A stretch of DNA of 64,000 nucleotides from Providencia rettgeri (GCF_013702265.1 NZ_CP059348.1:2356001-2420000), one strand, 5' to 3'. Shown: positions 24,795-37,114, counted from the stretch's first letter. Made by a program: numbers and translations. The notes: generated by a model not told the origin, from the sequence alone.

Positions 24795-25236
24795 ACCCAA
24801 TGTTACCGTTGCCACCATTGTCCATGCCCAAGGGCGTTTTTTAGTGGTCGAAGAGTGGATTAATAACAAACCCACATGGAATCAACCCGCAGGACACCTT
24901 GAAGCCGATGAAACATTAGTACAAGCTGCCGTTCGTGAACTGTATGAAGAGACAGGCATTATTGGTAAGCCTCAGACATTAATTAAAATTCATCAATGGA
25001 TAGCCCCCGATAAAACCCAATTTATTCGTGTCTTATTCGCCCTTGAACTGGATGCTCCATGTGAAACTCATCCTCACGATGATGATATCAGTGCTTGTCA
25101 TTGGGTTAGCGCAGAAGAAATTCTGACTAGCCAATGCCTTCGATCCCCTTTAGTTGCCCAAAGTATCCGCTGCTACCAAGAAGGTACTCGCTATCCTTTA
25201 AGCGTTTTAGCCGCCTTCGGTGATCATTACGAGTAA
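24787..25236 (+). CDS. nudJ: Nudix phosphatase NudJ, TTG start
   Basis: NudJ hydrolyses HMP-pyrophosphate and nucleoside tri- and diphosphates. The Nudix box [23 protein letters not shown] is complete, with its catalytic glutamates (REL..EE). The N-terminus [20 protein letters not shown] matches E. coli NudJ from its second residue, which fixes the start at TTG 24787 with AAGGAGGT six bases upstream, inside rluE. At 149 residues it is near E. coli length (153). It may link to thiamine metabolism, as HMP-PP is made by ThiD. It precedes mnmA as in E. coli. Confidence 0.95.
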   Translation: MFKPNVTVATIVHAQGRFLVVEEWINNKPTWNQPAGHLEADETLVQAAVRELYEETGIIGKPQTLIKIHQWIAPDKTQFIRVLFALELDAPCETHPHDDDISACHWVSAEEILTSQCLRSPLVAQSIRCYQEGTRYPLSVLAAFGDHYE

Positions 25237-25319
25237 CATTATTCTCCTAACGCTGGTGCAACAAGGGGGCAACGTGCTAAAGTATGGGGCTTGATTTTTC
25301 CGCATTGAGACTATTTCCC

Positions 25320-26441
25320 ATGTCAAATAACAGTACCAAATCAGATAACAGCCAAATTAAGGTCATCGTCGGTATGTCCGGTGGTGTTGATTCATCCGTT
25401 TCCGCTTACCTGCTCAAGCAGCAAGGGTATCAGGTGGTCGGTCTGTTTATGAAGAACTGGGAAGAAGACGATAACGAAGAATACTGCACCGCAGCGACTG
25501 ACCTTGCAGATGCGCAAGCGGTATGCGACAAACTCGGTATCGAGCTACGCACTATCAACTTTGCCGCTGAATATTGGGACAATGTATTCGAACACTTTTT
25601 AGAAGAATACAAAGCGGGTCGCACCCCAAACCCGGATATTCTGTGTAACAAAGAGATCAAATTTAAAGCCTTCTTAGAGTTTGCCGCCGAAGATCTGGGC
25701 GCAGACTATATCGCAACGGGTCACTATGTTCGTCGCCGTGATGTTGACGGCAAAAGCCAGCTATTACGCGGCTTAGATAACAACAAAGACCAAAGCTACT
25801 TCCTGTATACCCTCAGCCATGAACAAGTGGCAAAAAGCTTATTCCCTGTGGGTGAATTAGAAAAACCAGAAGTACGCCGCATCGCCGAAGAAATCGGCCT
25901 AGTGACCGCGGAGAAAAAAGACTCTACCGGAATCTGCTTTATCGGTGAGCGTAAATTCCGTGACTTCCTTGGTCGCTACCTCCCTGCTCAACCGGGTCCA
26001 ATCGTTACCGTTGACGGTGAAACCATTGGCCAGCACGAAGGCTTGATGTACCACACATTAGGTCAACGTAAAGGGTTAGGCATTGGCGGCACCAAAGACG
26101 GTTCTGAAGAACCATGGTATGTGGTGGATAAAGACGTTGAAAACAATCAATTGATTGTGGCGCAAGGCCATGAACATCCACGTTTAATGTCTACTGGCTT
26201 AATTGCTCAGCAATTAGATTGGGTCGATAGACAAACGCTAACGGAGCCATTGCGCTGCGTGGTGAAAACCCGTTACCGTCAAGCGGATATCCCTTGTACA
26301 ATCACCCCATTGAGTGCCGAGAAAATCCAAGTCACTTTCGATTATCCGGTTGCGGCTGTTACTCCGGGACAATCTGCGGTATTTTATATCGACGAAGTCT
26401 GCCTCGGTGGCGGCGTTATTGAAGCCCGTATTCAGGAGTAA
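25320..26441 (+). CDS. mnmA: tRNA 2-thiouridylase MnmA
   Basis: MnmA thiolates uridine 34 of tRNAs for Lys, Glu and Gln, using sulfur relayed from IscS and the Tus proteins. It has the ATP-binding PP-loop [11 protein letters not shown] near residue 20, the catalytic cysteines in [12 protein letters not shown] near 104 and [12 protein letters not shown] near 203, and the end [20 protein letters not shown]. The 373-residue length fits. The frame opens at 25284, but ATG 25320 matches the family start. The ribosome site is weak. hflD follows after 2 bp. Confidence 0.97.
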   Translation: MSNNSTKSDNSQIKVIVGMSGGVDSSVSAYLLKQQGYQVVGLFMKNWEEDDNEEYCTAATDLADAQAVCDKLGIELRTINFAAEYWDNVFEHFLEEYKAGRTPNPDILCNKEIKFKAFLEFAAEDLGADYIATGHYVRRRDVDGKSQLLRGLDNNKDQSYFLYTLSHEQVAKSLFPVGELEKPEVRRIAEEIGLVTAEKKDSTGICFIGERKFRDFLGRYLPAQPGPIVTVDGETIGQHEGLMYHTLGQRKGLGIGGTKDGSEEPWYVVDKDVENNQLIVAQGHEHPRLMSTGLIAQQLDWVDRQTLTEPLRCVVKTRYRQADIPCTITPLSAEKIQVTFDYPVAAVTPGQSAVFYIDEVCLGGGVIEARIQE

Positions 26442-26443
26442 AT

Positions 26444-28458
<2,015 letters not shown>

Positions 28459-28475
28459 TCAATAGTTGTTAAAAT

Positions 28476-28503
28476 AGGCGGCATTCGTGTCGCCTGTTTT
28501 TTT
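28476..28503 (+). terminator. Terminator of purB
   Basis: AGGCG-N10-CGCCT with a T run at 28497-28503, between purB and phoP. Confidence 0.75.
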
Positions 28504-28542
28504 CCTTTCCAAAAAATCTCAGATTCGACTATTTTTCCGATC

Positions 28543-28559
28543 TGTTTGACTTATATTTA
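28543..28559 (+). promoter_or_regulatory. PhoP box upstream of phoPQ
   Basis: TGTTTG-ACTTA-TATTTA is a direct hexamer repeat with 5-bp spacing, at 5 of 6 matches in each half to the PhoP consensus. It lies 89 bp upstream of the phoP ATG, fit for autoactivation. A TATAAT at 28604-28609 offers a second, nearer promoter. Confidence 0.7.
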
Positions 28560-28647
28560 GTTAAGATCTTGTTCCCTATCCCATCTCTTTCTACCATACT
28601 CACTATAATATTATCATTTGCATGCTTTCTTTATGTGAGGTTCTCAG

Positions 28648-29322
28648 ATGCGCATTCTTATCGTCGAAGATAACGCCCTACTTCGTCACCATTTAACGGT
28701 TCAACTCAAAGAATTAGGTCATCAAGTGGATTCTGCTGAAGATGCAAAAGAAGCGGACTATTTTCTGAATGAAAGCCATCCCGATATTGCAGTCGTGGAT
28801 TTAGGTCTTCCTGATGAAGACGGGCTTTCCATGATCAAGCGCTGGCGCAGCAACCATGTCAGCATTCCGCTTCTCGTCTTAACCGCACGAGAAAGTTGGC
28901 AAGAGAAGGTTCAAGCGCTCAATAGTGGCGCAGATGACTATGTCACTAAGCCTTTTCAATTAGAAGAGCTGGTCGCGCGTATGCAAGCGTTGATGCGCCG
29001 CAACAGCGGGTTAGCCTCCCAAGTGCTTGAACTTGAAAATTTTGTTATCGACCTTTCCCGCAAAGAATTTACGGTTAACGGCGAGTCGGTCAAACTCACC
29101 GCATTTGAATACACGATTATTGAAACCTTGCTGCGTAATAATGGAAAAGTGGTCAGTAAAGACTCCCTTATGCGCCAGCTCTATCCAGACGCAGAATTAC
29201 GCGAAAGCCACACCATCGATGTGCTTATGGGGCGTTTACGTAAAAAAATCCAACAGTTCCATTCCCAAGAAGTGATTGTGACTGTTCGCGGTCAAGGCTA
29301 CCGTTTCGATGTGAACAGCTAA
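28648..29322 (+). CDS. phoP: Response regulator PhoP
   Basis: PhoP is the OmpR-type response regulator of the magnesium/antimicrobial-peptide system. The receiver domain (residues about 1-120) has acidic residues at EDN, the phosphorylation Asp in [11 protein letters not shown] (about D51), and the Lys in [10 protein letters not shown]. The C-terminal winged helix (about 128-223) ends [18 protein letters not shown]. The length of 224 fits E. coli PhoP (223). The stop is one base from phoQ. A PhoP box upstream suggests autoregulation. pagP in this window is the likely target. Confidence 0.98.
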   Translation: MRILIVEDNALLRHHLTVQLKELGHQVDSAEDAKEADYFLNESHPDIAVVDLGLPDEDGLSMIKRWRSNHVSIPLLVLTARESWQEKVQALNSGADDYVTKPFQLEELVARMQALMRRNSGLASQVLELENFVIDLSRKEFTVNGESVKLTAFEYTIIETLLRNNGKVVSKDSLMRQLYPDAELRESHTIDVLMGRLRKKIQQFHSQEVIVTVRGQGYRFDVNS

Positions 29323-29323
29323 T

Positions 29324-30781
29324 ATGAAACTGAGTAAATTTAGGTTCAAGCCCCTCTCTTTACAGGCGCGTTTTATTTGTGCAACGTCAGCCGTCATCCT
29401 TGCGCTAACCCTCGCCTATGGGATTGTGGCTGTTGTGGGTTATTTAGTCAGTTTTGACCGAACCACCTACACCTTACTACGTAGCCAAAGTAACCTAATT
29501 TACAGCCTTGCTCAGTGGCAAGATAATAAAATTGATATTCGCGTTCCCCCAAACTTTACGTTGAACAACCCCTCGTTGATCATTATTTATGATAAGAATG
29601 GGCAAACCGTCTGGCGCCAACGTGAAGTCCCTAGCGTCGAGCGTCTTATTCAACTCGACTGGTTAAAAAAGAATGGGTTATACGAAATTGATACTGATTT
29701 CGATGAAACGCGTCAATTGATGAACAATAACCCAGACTACAGCCATCGACTCAATGATATTGATAATGTCGATGAGCCATTAACGCACTCCGTTTCAGTT
29801 AACCAGTATTTAGAAACTGAAACCATGCCAGCACTGACGATTGTTGTTGTCGATACATTACCTCAAGACTTACAAAGCACTGGCGTTGTCTGGGACTGGT
29901 TTGGTTACGTGTTACTCGCTAACTTTATACTGGTGATCCCACTGTTATGGCTCGCAGCCTATTGGAGTGTGCGCCCCATTAAGTCACTGATTTCGCAAAT
30001 TAGTAGCCTTGAAAAAGGCGAACGAGAAACGCTGGATGAAAACCCGCCAGCAGAGCTGCGAGGCCTAGTGCGAAATTTGAATATTTTGCTGAGCAACGAA
30101 CGCAAGCGCTATAGCAAATACCGCACTACATTGTCCGATTTAACTCACAGCCTAAAAACGCCTTTGGCGGTCTTACAGTCCACATTGCGGCTCCTACGTT
30201 CCGGTAAGCAAATGACCATCGAACATGCAGAGCCTATCATGTTGGAACAGATAGGACGTATTTCTCAGCAAGTTGGCTACTATTTGCATCGCGCCTCGAA
30301 CCAAGGGGATGAAAACCTGATGCTACGGGAAATTGCATCGGTGCCGTCTATCTTAGATAGCCTCTCTAGCGCACTGCATAAAGTGTATCTCAACAAAGGT
30401 GTCTCCATCACCGTCGATATCTCCCCTGAAATCACATGGCTAGGCCAGCCTAATGATTTTATGGAAGTGATGGGCAATGTTATGGAAAACGCTTGTAAAT
30501 ATTGCCTTGAGTTTGTGGAAGTCACCGCGCTTGTTGATCATGATAGCCTAACCATTTTTGTGGATGACGATGGTCCTGGCGTTCCCGAAAGTAAACGCAG
30601 CATGATATTTATGCGTGGGCAACGCGCTGATACCTTGCGACCGGGACAAGGTTTAGGGCTATCAATTGCGGTGGATATCATCGACCAATATGATGGCGAA
30701 ATCACTATTTCGGATAGTCCACTTGGTGGTGCTCGCGTCGCCGTCACCTTTAGGCAGCAAGCGGTGATTGAAGATGCTTAG
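29324..30781 (+). CDS. phoQ: Sensor histidine kinase PhoQ
   Basis: PhoQ is an inner-membrane sensor of low Mg2+, low pH and cationic peptides. The 485-residue protein has a first membrane helix (about 16-40), a periplasmic PDC-like sensor domain to about residue 190, a second helix (VLLANFILVIPLLWLAAYW), a HAMP region, the H-box LTHSLKTPLAVLQ (His near 277), N-box NVMENACKY and G-boxes DDGPGVP and GQGLGLS. The acidic sensor patch of E. coli (EDDDDAE) is weaker here, with the related NDIDNVDE. It is co-transcribed with phoP. Confidence 0.97.
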   Translation: MKLSKFRFKPLSLQARFICATSAVILALTLAYGIVAVVGYLVSFDRTTYTLLRSQSNLIYSLAQWQDNKIDIRVPPNFTLNNPSLIIIYDKNGQTVWRQREVPSVERLIQLDWLKKNGLYEIDTDFDETRQLMNNNPDYSHRLNDIDNVDEPLTHSVSVNQYLETETMPALTIVVVDTLPQDLQSTGVVWDWFGYVLLANFILVIPLLWLAAYWSVRPIKSLISQISSLEKGERETLDENPPAELRGLVRNLNILLSNERKRYSKYRTTLSDLTHSLKTPLAVLQSTLRLLRSGKQMTIEHAEPIMLEQIGRISQQVGYYLHRASNQGDENLMLREIASVPSILDSLSSALHKVYLNKGVSITVDISPEITWLGQPNDFMEVMGNVMENACKYCLEFVEVTALVDHDSLTIFVDDDGPGVPESKRSMIFMRGQRADTLRPGQGLGLSIAVDIIDQYDGEITISDSPLGGARVAVTFRQQAVIEDA

Positions 30782-30936
30782 GCCTTGAATTGAGATAGCT
30801 AGGCATAAACGAAGATAATTCGTTCATCCGCATATGAAGATGGCTAATCTGTGAACTGACGCCCTCTAAGCCCTGTTTTACAATCCATTTCCGGTATACT
30901 ATTTAGGAAGTTTTGTCATAACTAGGGAACAATAAG

Positions 30937-32061
30937 ATGGATTATAAACTGAATCTTGACTGGCAGAGTTTTCTGGACAGTCATTGGCAGAAACGACCTC
31001 TGCTTATCAAACAGGGTTTTACGCGTTTTATTGATCCTATCTCGCCTGATGAACTCGCGGGATTAGCGATGGAAGATGAGGTTGATAGCCGTTTAGTCAG
31101 TCATCAAAACGGCCTCTGGCAAGTTGCCCACGGCCCATTCGAGAGCTACGATCATTTAGGTGAAGAAAACTGGTCAATCTTGGTTCAAGCGGTTGACCAC
31201 TGGCACCACCCAAGTGCCCAACTGATGAAACCTTTCCGTGTCCTTTCTGATTGGCGTATGGACGATTTAATGATCTCCTACTCCGTTCCGGGTGGCGGTG
31301 TAGGCCCTCATCTCGACCAATATGATGTATTCATTATTCAAGGCGAAGGTCGTCGCCACTGGCGTGTTGGGGAAAAAATCCCAATGAAACAACACAGCCC
31401 ACATCCTGACCTACTGCAAGTACAGCCTTTTGACGCCATTATCGATGAAGAGATGGAACCCGGCGATATCCTGTATATCCCGCCTGGATTCCCACACGAA
31501 GGTTATGCCATTGAGCCATCACTGAATTATTCTGTCGGTTTCCGTGCACCCAATGCCCGTGAATTAATGAGCAGCTTTGCTGATCATTTAATCTCCAATG
31601 AGTTAGGTAGCTACCGTTACAGCGACCCTGATCTTTCTTTCCGTGATAATCCGGCTGAAATTTTGCAAGGCGAACAAATTAAGTTGCGCGAAATGATGGA
31701 ATCACTGATTCATGATCCTGAGCTATTCCGTAAATGGTTAGGTGAATTCATTTCTCAATCACGTCACGAGCTGGATTTGGCACCGCCAGAGCCGCCTTAT
31801 GAACAAGATGAGATTTATAATTTATTGAAAGACCAGCAAGAAACCCTATATAAACTCAATGGGTTGCGCGCTCTTCGTGTTGGTGACCAATTCTTTGTTA
31901 ATGGTGAGTCTTTAGAGACTAAATGCTATGAAGCCGCAGATAGCCTGTGCCGTTTCGACTCCGTCAACCATGCAAATCTTGGTGACGCGTTAGACGATGT
32001 CAATTTTATCGCCTTAATGACAGCATTGATTAATAGTGGATATTGGTATTTTGACGACTAA
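30937..32061 (+). CDS. roxA: Ribosomal protein uL16 arginine 3-hydroxylase (JmjC oxygenase) RoxA
   Basis: RoxA (YcfD) is an Fe(II)/2-oxoglutarate oxygenase that hydroxylates Arg81 of ribosomal protein uL16. The JmjC-fold metal triad is visible: HLDQYD near residue 125 (His and Asp) and the distal His in PPGFPHEGYA near 187. The C-terminal part forms the dimerisation and winged-helix region. The 374 residues match E. coli RoxA (373). It follows phoQ after 155 bp, as in E. coli. A shared terminator separates it from pepT. Confidence 0.96.
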   Translation: MDYKLNLDWQSFLDSHWQKRPLLIKQGFTRFIDPISPDELAGLAMEDEVDSRLVSHQNGLWQVAHGPFESYDHLGEENWSILVQAVDHWHHPSAQLMKPFRVLSDWRMDDLMISYSVPGGGVGPHLDQYDVFIIQGEGRRHWRVGEKIPMKQHSPHPDLLQVQPFDAIIDEEMEPGDILYIPPGFPHEGYAIEPSLNYSVGFRAPNARELMSSFADHLISNELGSYRYSDPDLSFRDNPAEILQGEQIKLREMMESLIHDPELFRKWLGEFISQSRHELDLAPPEPPYEQDEIYNLLKDQQETLYKLNGLRALRVGDQFFVNGESLETKCYEAADSLCRFDSVNHANLGDALDDVNFIALMTALINSGYWYFDD

Positions 32062-32092
32062 TTATTCCTATAATTAACCGCCAAAAAACAGC

Positions 32093-32134
32093 AAAATGCC
32101 CCGAATGTCATCACCTCACATCGGGGCATTTTTA
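32093..32134. terminator. Bidirectional terminator roxA/pepT
   Basis: AATGCCCCGA pairs with TCGGGGCATT (with ATGT/ACAT extension). It is flanked by an A-rich left side and TTTTT on the right. Confidence 0.88.
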
Positions 32135-32166
32135 TCACTAATTTTTATATTAAGAACGTATCAAAA

Positions 32167-33411
32167 CTATTTATCAGTATTACGTTTTGCATGGATAGCC
32201 GTTAATTCCGCAATTCGCATAATCACGCTCACCGCCTGCTCCATGCCTTCTTGAGTAATAAACTCATGTTTACTATGGAAGTTATAGCCACCAGTGAAAA
32301 TATTCGGGCATGGTAAGCCTCGGTATGATAACTGCGCACCATCCGTTCCTCCACGGATGGGCTTGATAACAGGTTCAATATCGCAATCCAGCATCGCTTG
32401 TTTAGCTAATTCAACAACATGCGGATATTTCATCACTTCTTTATGCATATTGTAGTAGCTATCATCCAATGTCAGTTCGATATAGCAGCTTGGGTGCAGC
32501 CCTTCACCTACTTTTTCCGCGATGCGAATAATATTTTTCTTTCTCGCTTCAAAATTGGCTAAGTCAAAATCACGGATAATGTAGTTCATTTCCGCTTTTT
32601 CCACGTTCCCCTTAATGGATGTTAGGTGATAAAAACCTTCATAACCTTCCGTATTTTCAGGGGTTTCATCCGGCGGTAACATGGAGTGAATTCGCGTTGC
32701 TAAACCTAGCGCATTAACCATCACGCCTTTGGCACTACCGGGATGGGTATTGTTCCCCACAATTTTGATGGAGACGTTGGCCGCGTTAAAGTTTTCGAAT
32801 TCGAGTTCACCAACGCCACCACCATCAACGGTATACGCCCAGCGAGCATCAAATTCTTTAAAATCGATATGTTGTGCACCACGACCGATTTCTTCATCTG
32901 GCGTAAAGGCAATACAGATTTTTCCGTGTGGAACATTTTGCCCTTCTAAACGCACAATCGCGGTAATAATTTCTGCGATACCCGCTTTATCATCCGCCCC
33001 TAATAAAGTTTTGCCATCGGTCATAATCAGCGTTTTGCCAATCATTTCGTGCAATACAGGGAACATAACGGGGGATAAAACTTCATCACCAATACCCAGA
33101 GCAATATCGCCACCACGATAATTCTCAAGCACTTGCGGGCACACATTTTTGCCCGAATAATCTGGGGCGGTATCCAAATGCGAAATGAAACCTATCGCAG
33201 GCACATCCCAATCAACATTGGATGGCATGATAGCCGTTAAACAGCCGTGTTCCGACAGCGTCACTTTTTCAAAGCCAAGGATATTTAATTCTTTGGCTAA
33301 CGCGCGGGCAAATTTTAGCTGGCCTGTGCTACTAGGTACTGTTTTTGCATTCAGTTTTGATTGTGTATCAAACGCAGTGTATTCAAAAAACCGCTCCAAG
33401 AGTTTGTCCAT
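32167..33411 (-). CDS. pepT: Tripeptide aminopeptidase PepT
   Basis: PepT is a cytoplasmic zinc exopeptidase (M20 family) that removes the N-terminal residue of tripeptides. The metal ligands are seen in order: [13 protein letters not shown] (His near 78), [13 protein letters not shown] (bridging Asp near 140), the catalytic [11 protein letters not shown] (Glu near 173-174), AYTVDGG (Asp), and the distal FHSKHEFI (His). With 414 residues it is near E. coli length (408). A 17-bp palindrome lies about 50 bp upstream. In E. coli and Salmonella pepT is under FNR control, but no TTGAT-N4-ATCAA box is seen here. Confidence 0.97.
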   Translation of the reverse strand: MDKLLERFFEYTAFDTQSKLNAKTVPSSTGQLKFARALAKELNILGFEKVTLSEHGCLTAIMPSNVDWDVPAIGFISHLDTAPDYSGKNVCPQVLENYRGGDIALGIGDEVLSPVMFPVLHEMIGKTLIMTDGKTLLGADDKAGIAEIITAIVRLEGQNVPHGKICIAFTPDEEIGRGAQHIDFKEFDARWAYTVDGGGVGELEFENFNAANVSIKIVGNNTHPGSAKGVMVNALGLATRIHSMLPPDETPENTEGYEGFYHLTSIKGNVEKAEMNYIIRDFDLANFEARKKNIIRIAEKVGEGLHPSCYIELTLDDSYYNMHKEVMKYPHVVELAKQAMLDCDIEPVIKPIRGGTDGAQLSYRGLPCPNIFTGGYNFHSKHEFITQEGMEQAVSVIMRIAELTAIHAKRNTDK

Positions 33412-33458
33412 ACTTCCTCCCCCTAAATATCAATGGGGATATTATGGGAAAGATCACA

Positions 33459-33475
33459 GAAACAATTATTGTTTC
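33459..33475. promoter_or_regulatory. Perfect palindrome upstream of pepT
   Basis: GAAACAAT-T-ATTGTTTC, 8-bp arms around one base, 48 bp upstream of the pepT start. Candidate operator. The binder is unknown. Confidence 0.5.
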
Positions 33476-33577
33476 AAATCAGATTTGCAGCTAAAGAGTG
33501 AGGAAGATAACTAATTAATTTAATTTATTGTTCATTTTGGGCTGCACTTTTGGATAACGCAACGCGTTAAGTACTAT

Positions 33578-33603
33578 GTTATATAATGACTATCTTATAT
33601 AAC
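33578..33603. promoter_or_regulatory. Inverted repeat upstream of SDR gene
   Basis: GTTATATAA and TTATATAAC (9-bp arms, 8-base spacer) lie 38 bp before the SDR start and include a TATAAT (33582-33587). The arms resemble those of the repeat at 10658-10679 (GTTATAT / ATATAAC). Confidence 0.45.
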
Positions 33604-33641
33604 TAAATGCGCTATAGCATGATTTCTAAGGTGGGAATACG

Positions 33642-34352
33642 ATGGCAAAAACATTTTTAATTTACGGTGTCAGTAAAGGGTTAGGTAAAGCATTAGTTGA
33701 AGGCGTGCCTGACCAAACTGATACTGTGTACGGTGTTTCTCGCACTGAACCACCTTTCGGTGATGCGCAATTTCACTGGATACCCGCTGATCTTAGTGAC
33801 ACTCAATCAGCCTCAATCATCAAAAAGCAGCTAGGCGAAAAACCCATTGATACCCTCATTTATAATGTCGGCATTTGGGAAAAGCTCGCCTTTACTGAAG
33901 AGTATGATTTTGAGTCCACCAGCGATATTGAATTACTCACCATGATCCAGACCAATATCAGCGCCTGCCTGTTGAATTTGAAAGCACTTCTTAGCAACTT
34001 GCGTTTAGGTACCAATAGTAAAATTATTTTAATTGGCTCTACGTGGGGGCTGGATAATCATAATGGCAAAGAAGTCACCTTTAGCGCAACCAAATATGCC
34101 TTACGCGGGATTGTACAATCACTGAGAGAAACCTTGCGCCAAGATAATATTGGTATTTCTATTTTGAACTTAGGTTATCTCGCCACCGAATATCCGTTAT
34201 CCATGCCCGTTGATGAAGTGATTGCAAAAAGTGAAGGTGCCTTAATTCCGCTTCAAGATGTGGTCAATGCCGTGCGCTTTATTCTTAGCACCAGCAGCGC
34301 CACCTGTGTAAAAGAAATAACCATGCCTGCTATGTTAGATGAGAATGTTTGA
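33642..34352 (+). CDS. Short-chain dehydrogenase/reductase with altered active site
   Basis: The 236-residue protein has the SDR Rossmann glycine motif GVSKGLGKA at residues 9-17, NVGIW at 75-79 in place of NAG, the catalytic-position Ser in LIGSTWG (S133) and Lys in FSATK (K151). The canonical YxxxK tyrosine is replaced by Phe (F147; codon TTT, VTFSATKYALRG). A tyrosine two residues after the Lys does not fit the spacing. The enzyme may be inactive as a dehydrogenase or act by another route. Its position between pepT and cobB is an insertion compared with E. coli. Confidence 0.8.
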   Translation: MAKTFLIYGVSKGLGKALVEGVPDQTDTVYGVSRTEPPFGDAQFHWIPADLSDTQSASIIKKQLGEKPIDTLIYNVGIWEKLAFTEEYDFESTSDIELLTMIQTNISACLLNLKALLSNLRLGTNSKIILIGSTWGLDNHNGKEVTFSATKYALRGIVQSLRETLRQDNIGISILNLGYLATEYPLSMPVDEVIAKSEGALIPLQDVVNAVRFILSTSSATCVKEITMPAMLDENV

Positions 34353-34362
34353 TATCTACCAT

Positions 34363-34396
34363 AAAAAAGGGAGCCAAAGCTCCCTTTTATTTTTAT
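34363..34396. terminator. Bidirectional terminator SDR/cobB
   Basis: AAGGGAGC-CAAA-GCTCCCTT with A run at 34363-34368 and TTTTATTTTTATT after. It overlaps the last codon of cobB. Confidence 0.85.
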
Positions 34397-35220
34397 TCTT
34401 CGCTGTTTAACTTTGCCAGCAAATCATCCACATATTCACTAACCACTTTACTCGCCAACCCATAATGGCGCTCTTCAAATTCGCTTTCCACTTGGCTTGG
34501 TTCTAAATTCAGTTGTACCGTATGAGCACCTTGTAAACGCGCCTCATGTACAAACCCTGCCGCAGGATAAACATGCCCCGATGTTCCGATGGAAATAAAC
34601 AGCGTGGCTTCCCCAAGTGCTTGGTAGATCCTGTCCATTTCAAACGGCATTTCACCAAACCACACAATATGCGGGCGTAATGGCTGTGGGAACTGGCAGC
34701 AATGGCAACGCTCTTCTACGGATAAATCCCCTTTCCATTCGAGGACTTGGTTTGACCAATTACAACGCACTTTTAATAATTCACCGTGCATATGCACCAC
34801 GCGCTTGCTACCTGCACGTTCATGTAAATTATCAATATTTTGCGTCACTAGCAGAAATCTATCCCCGAGCACTTGTTCTAATCTTGCTAATGCGTAGTGC
34901 GCTGCATTAGGTTGAATATTCTCTTGTTGCAGCTGTCGACGCCGTTCATTGTAAAAGCGCTGAACTAATTGCGGATCACGGGCAAAGCCTTCAGGCGTTG
35001 CCACATCTTCCACACGATGCTCTTCCCATAAACCATCTGCTGAACGGAAGGTTTGAATCCCTGATTCTGCAGAAATACCCGCACCGGTTAATACAACCAC
35101 GTTAATGTTTTGCATACTGAGCAGTCTATTATCAATGTAGTAAGAACGATTACGAAGTCGCTGACGGCGTTTACATTTATTTTTACTTATTTTTTTCAAT
35201 CTACGGCGAAATCGCAACAT
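34393..35220 (-). CDS. cobB: NAD-dependent protein deacylase CobB (sirtuin)
   Basis: CobB removes acetyl and succinyl groups from lysines with NAD. Seen motifs: [14 protein letters not shown] near residue 46, [11 protein letters not shown] near 138, the catalytic His in [12 protein letters not shown] near 159, the zinc region RCHCCQ, and [21 protein letters not shown] keeps the Tyr/Arg pair that gives desuccinylase activity. The long 275-residue form carries an Arg/Lys-rich N-terminal helix like the E. coli long isoform (279). A second ATG at 35115 would give the short form. It follows the E. coli position next to the lol genes, but nagK is absent. Confidence 0.96.
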   Translation of the reverse strand: MLRFRRRLKKISKNKCKRRQRLRNRSYYIDNRLLSMQNINVVVLTGAGISAESGIQTFRSADGLWEEHRVEDVATPEGFARDPQLVQRFYNERRRQLQQENIQPNAAHYALARLEQVLGDRFLLVTQNIDNLHERAGSKRVVHMHGELLKVRCNWSNQVLEWKGDLSVEERCHCCQFPQPLRPHIVWFGEMPFEMDRIYQALGEATLFISIGTSGHVYPAAGFVHEARLQGAHTVQLNLEPSQVESEFEERHYGLASKVVSEYVDDLLAKLNSEE

Positions 35221-35506
35221 CGGAAATTTCCTTTCATCCTTGCAGTGAATTTGTCGGTGTAAAAAGTGAAAGTATAAACAGGGTAAATTATGTTATTTAT
35301 ACATAATTTGGATAGTAACATACTAAAACCCTTCACCTCCTGCAAAGTAAAACAAATATCTCAATAACCTCGATTTAATAACTTTTTTATCATCAAAAAG
35401 ACATTTTTTTCACTTTCAGATGACAAAAAACTTTATCCCCATCACACCTAACGGCTAAAATAGTCGCCATCTCACTATTTTGATTTCTCTTATTTGAAGG
35501 ATTTGC

Positions 35507-36004
35507 ATGGAAAAGTTTTTTGAAAGAATGATGTACGCTTCACGTTGGATCCTGGCGCCCATTTATTTGGGGCTATCACTGACATTGCTGGCGTTAACCA
35601 TCAAATTTTTCCAAGAAGTATTTCATATTCTGCCCGATATTTTTAACATTCCAGAATCTGATTTGATCCTCACATTGCTGTCGCTCATTGATATGGCGTT
35701 GGTGGGTGGATTACTGGTGATGGTAATGTTCTCAGGTTACGAAAACTTCGTCTCCCAATTAAATTTGTCTGATCATCATGAAAAGCTGAATTGGATTGGA
35801 ACCATGGATGCAACGTCACTGAAAAATAAAGTGGCAGCCTCCATTGTCGCCATTTCATCCATCCACTTATTGAAGATTTTCATGAACCTCAAAAACGTCG
35901 AAAACGATAAGTTGATGTGGTATGTGATCCTTCATTTAACCTTCGTGCTATCAGCGTTTGTAATGGGTTATTTGGATAAAATGACCAAGAAAGCCAAGTA
36001 TTAA
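35507..36004 (+). CDS. yqhA: UPF0114 family membrane protein YqhA
   Basis: The 165-residue inner-membrane protein has three to four helices and matches E. coli YqhA (164 residues): [65 protein letters not shown] and [10 protein letters not shown]. The role is unknown, though the family resembles small ion-channel-like proteins. In E. coli the gene lies elsewhere, so its place between cobB and the TetR divergon is a local arrangement. A ribosome site (GAAGGA) and a strong terminator bracket it. Confidence 0.93.
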   Translation: MEKFFERMMYASRWILAPIYLGLSLTLLALTIKFFQEVFHILPDIFNIPESDLILTLLSLIDMALVGGLLVMVMFSGYENFVSQLNLSDHHEKLNWIGTMDATSLKNKVAASIVAISSIHLLKIFMNLKNVENDKLMWYVILHLTFVLSAFVMGYLDKMTKKAKY

Positions 36005-36035
36005 TCTCTCTCAATACACGCGATTCGGCATAAAA

Positions 36036-36069
36036 CAAGGGAAGCTTACCGTAGCTTCCCTTTTTGTTT
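36036..36069 (+). terminator. Terminator of yqhA
   Basis: AAGGGAAGCT-TACCGT-AGCTTCCCTT stem followed by TTTTG. The opposite gene also ends here. Confidence 0.85.
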
Positions 36070-36075
36070 CCAAAA

Positions 36076-37053
36076 TTATTTTTTCAAAAACGGTAAAATA
36101 TAGCTCATTAACTGCTCAGGACACTCTTCTGTCACAAAGTGGCCACACTCACCAAGCATCGCTCCTTGTAATTGGGTTGCTCGCCCTTGTAATGTCAATT
36201 GCGGCGCATCCCGGGTTGCCTGATCCGCCCCTATCGCCAATACCGGCATAGTGAGTTTTTTTTGCGCTCGCAGTTTATTTTGCTCAATCGTCTGTGGAAT
36301 AGCGCGATAATAGGCAAAACCTGCCCTCAGCCCACCCGGTGAAGCATACGCATCAATATACGTCTGTGCGGCAACGCGATCACGACGATATGCCCAATGA
36401 TCAAAAATAAAGTTAAGATACTCACGCTCTTTACCTGCTGTCAGCGTTTCCGGTAAATCTCGCACTTGGTTAAACATAAAATGCCAGAGGAAAATATTCT
36501 CCTCAGGATCCACAAAAATACTCGGTGCTGGCGCTAACCCTGGAATAACCGCTTCGGTTAAGGCTATCTTTTTCACGTCTGCGGGATAATCACTGGCCAG
36601 TGCATACCCCACCCACATGCCAATATCATGCCCTATCACTGAATAGTGAGTATGACCTAGTTGCTTCATCATTTCGTGTAATGTAGTTGCGGCAGCGCCC
36701 GTATCATAGCCATTGTCTGGCTTATCAGAATACCCTGTTCCCAGTGGATCGACAGCAATAGCGGTATAACCATTAGCAGCGAGCTCCGTCATCACATAGC
36801 GCCATGTATACCACGTTTGTGGCCAGCCGGGGATCAATAAGACCGGCTCCCCTTCCCCTGCGGTAACATAGTGAAGGCGCTGCCCGTTCACTTTCACATA
36901 GTGATGTTGAAAGCTGGCTTCATTCGCCTCAATGGTAGGAAGCGCAGCACTTTTGGCTGTTTGAGTTAGATTTCCTGCTGCTAACGTAGCTGTTGATTGC
37001 AAAGAGAGCGTCATCAGAGAAACGAGCAACACCTTTTTAAATACCGAATTCAT
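36076..37053 (-). CDS. Secreted alpha/beta hydrolase, epoxide hydrolase-like
   Basis: The 325-residue protein starts MNSVFKKVLLVSLMTLSLQS with a Sec signal (cleavage about LAA near residue 26), then an alpha/beta hydrolase: PGWPQTWYTWR (oxyanion HGxP-type), nucleophile elbow IGHDIGMWVG with Asp rather than Ser, and the catalytic His in GECGHFVTEECPE. The Asp nucleophile is typical of epoxide hydrolases and haloalkane dehalogenases. It would act in the periplasm. The frame starts at 37095 but ATG 37053 begins the signal peptide and has TGGA upstream. It is divergent from a TetR gene with shared operators. Confidence 0.85.
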   Translation of the reverse strand: MNSVFKKVLLVSLMTLSLQSTATLAAGNLTQTAKSAALPTIEANEASFQHHYVKVNGQRLHYVTAGEGEPVLLIPGWPQTWYTWRYVMTELAANGYTAIAVDPLGTGYSDKPDNGYDTGAAATTLHEMMKQLGHTHYSVIGHDIGMWVGYALASDYPADVKKIALTEAVIPGLAPAPSIFVDPEENIFLWHFMFNQVRDLPETLTAGKEREYLNFIFDHWAYRRDRVAAQTYIDAYASPGGLRAGFAYYRAIPQTIEQNKLRAQKKLTMPVLAIGADQATRDAPQLTLQGRATQLQGAMLGECGHFVTEECPEQLMSYILPFLKK

Positions 37054-37114
37054 ATTTGTTCCATACACTTTTATGTGAGTAAAAAAGCCACTCATTCACG
37101 AGTCGCATTAATTA

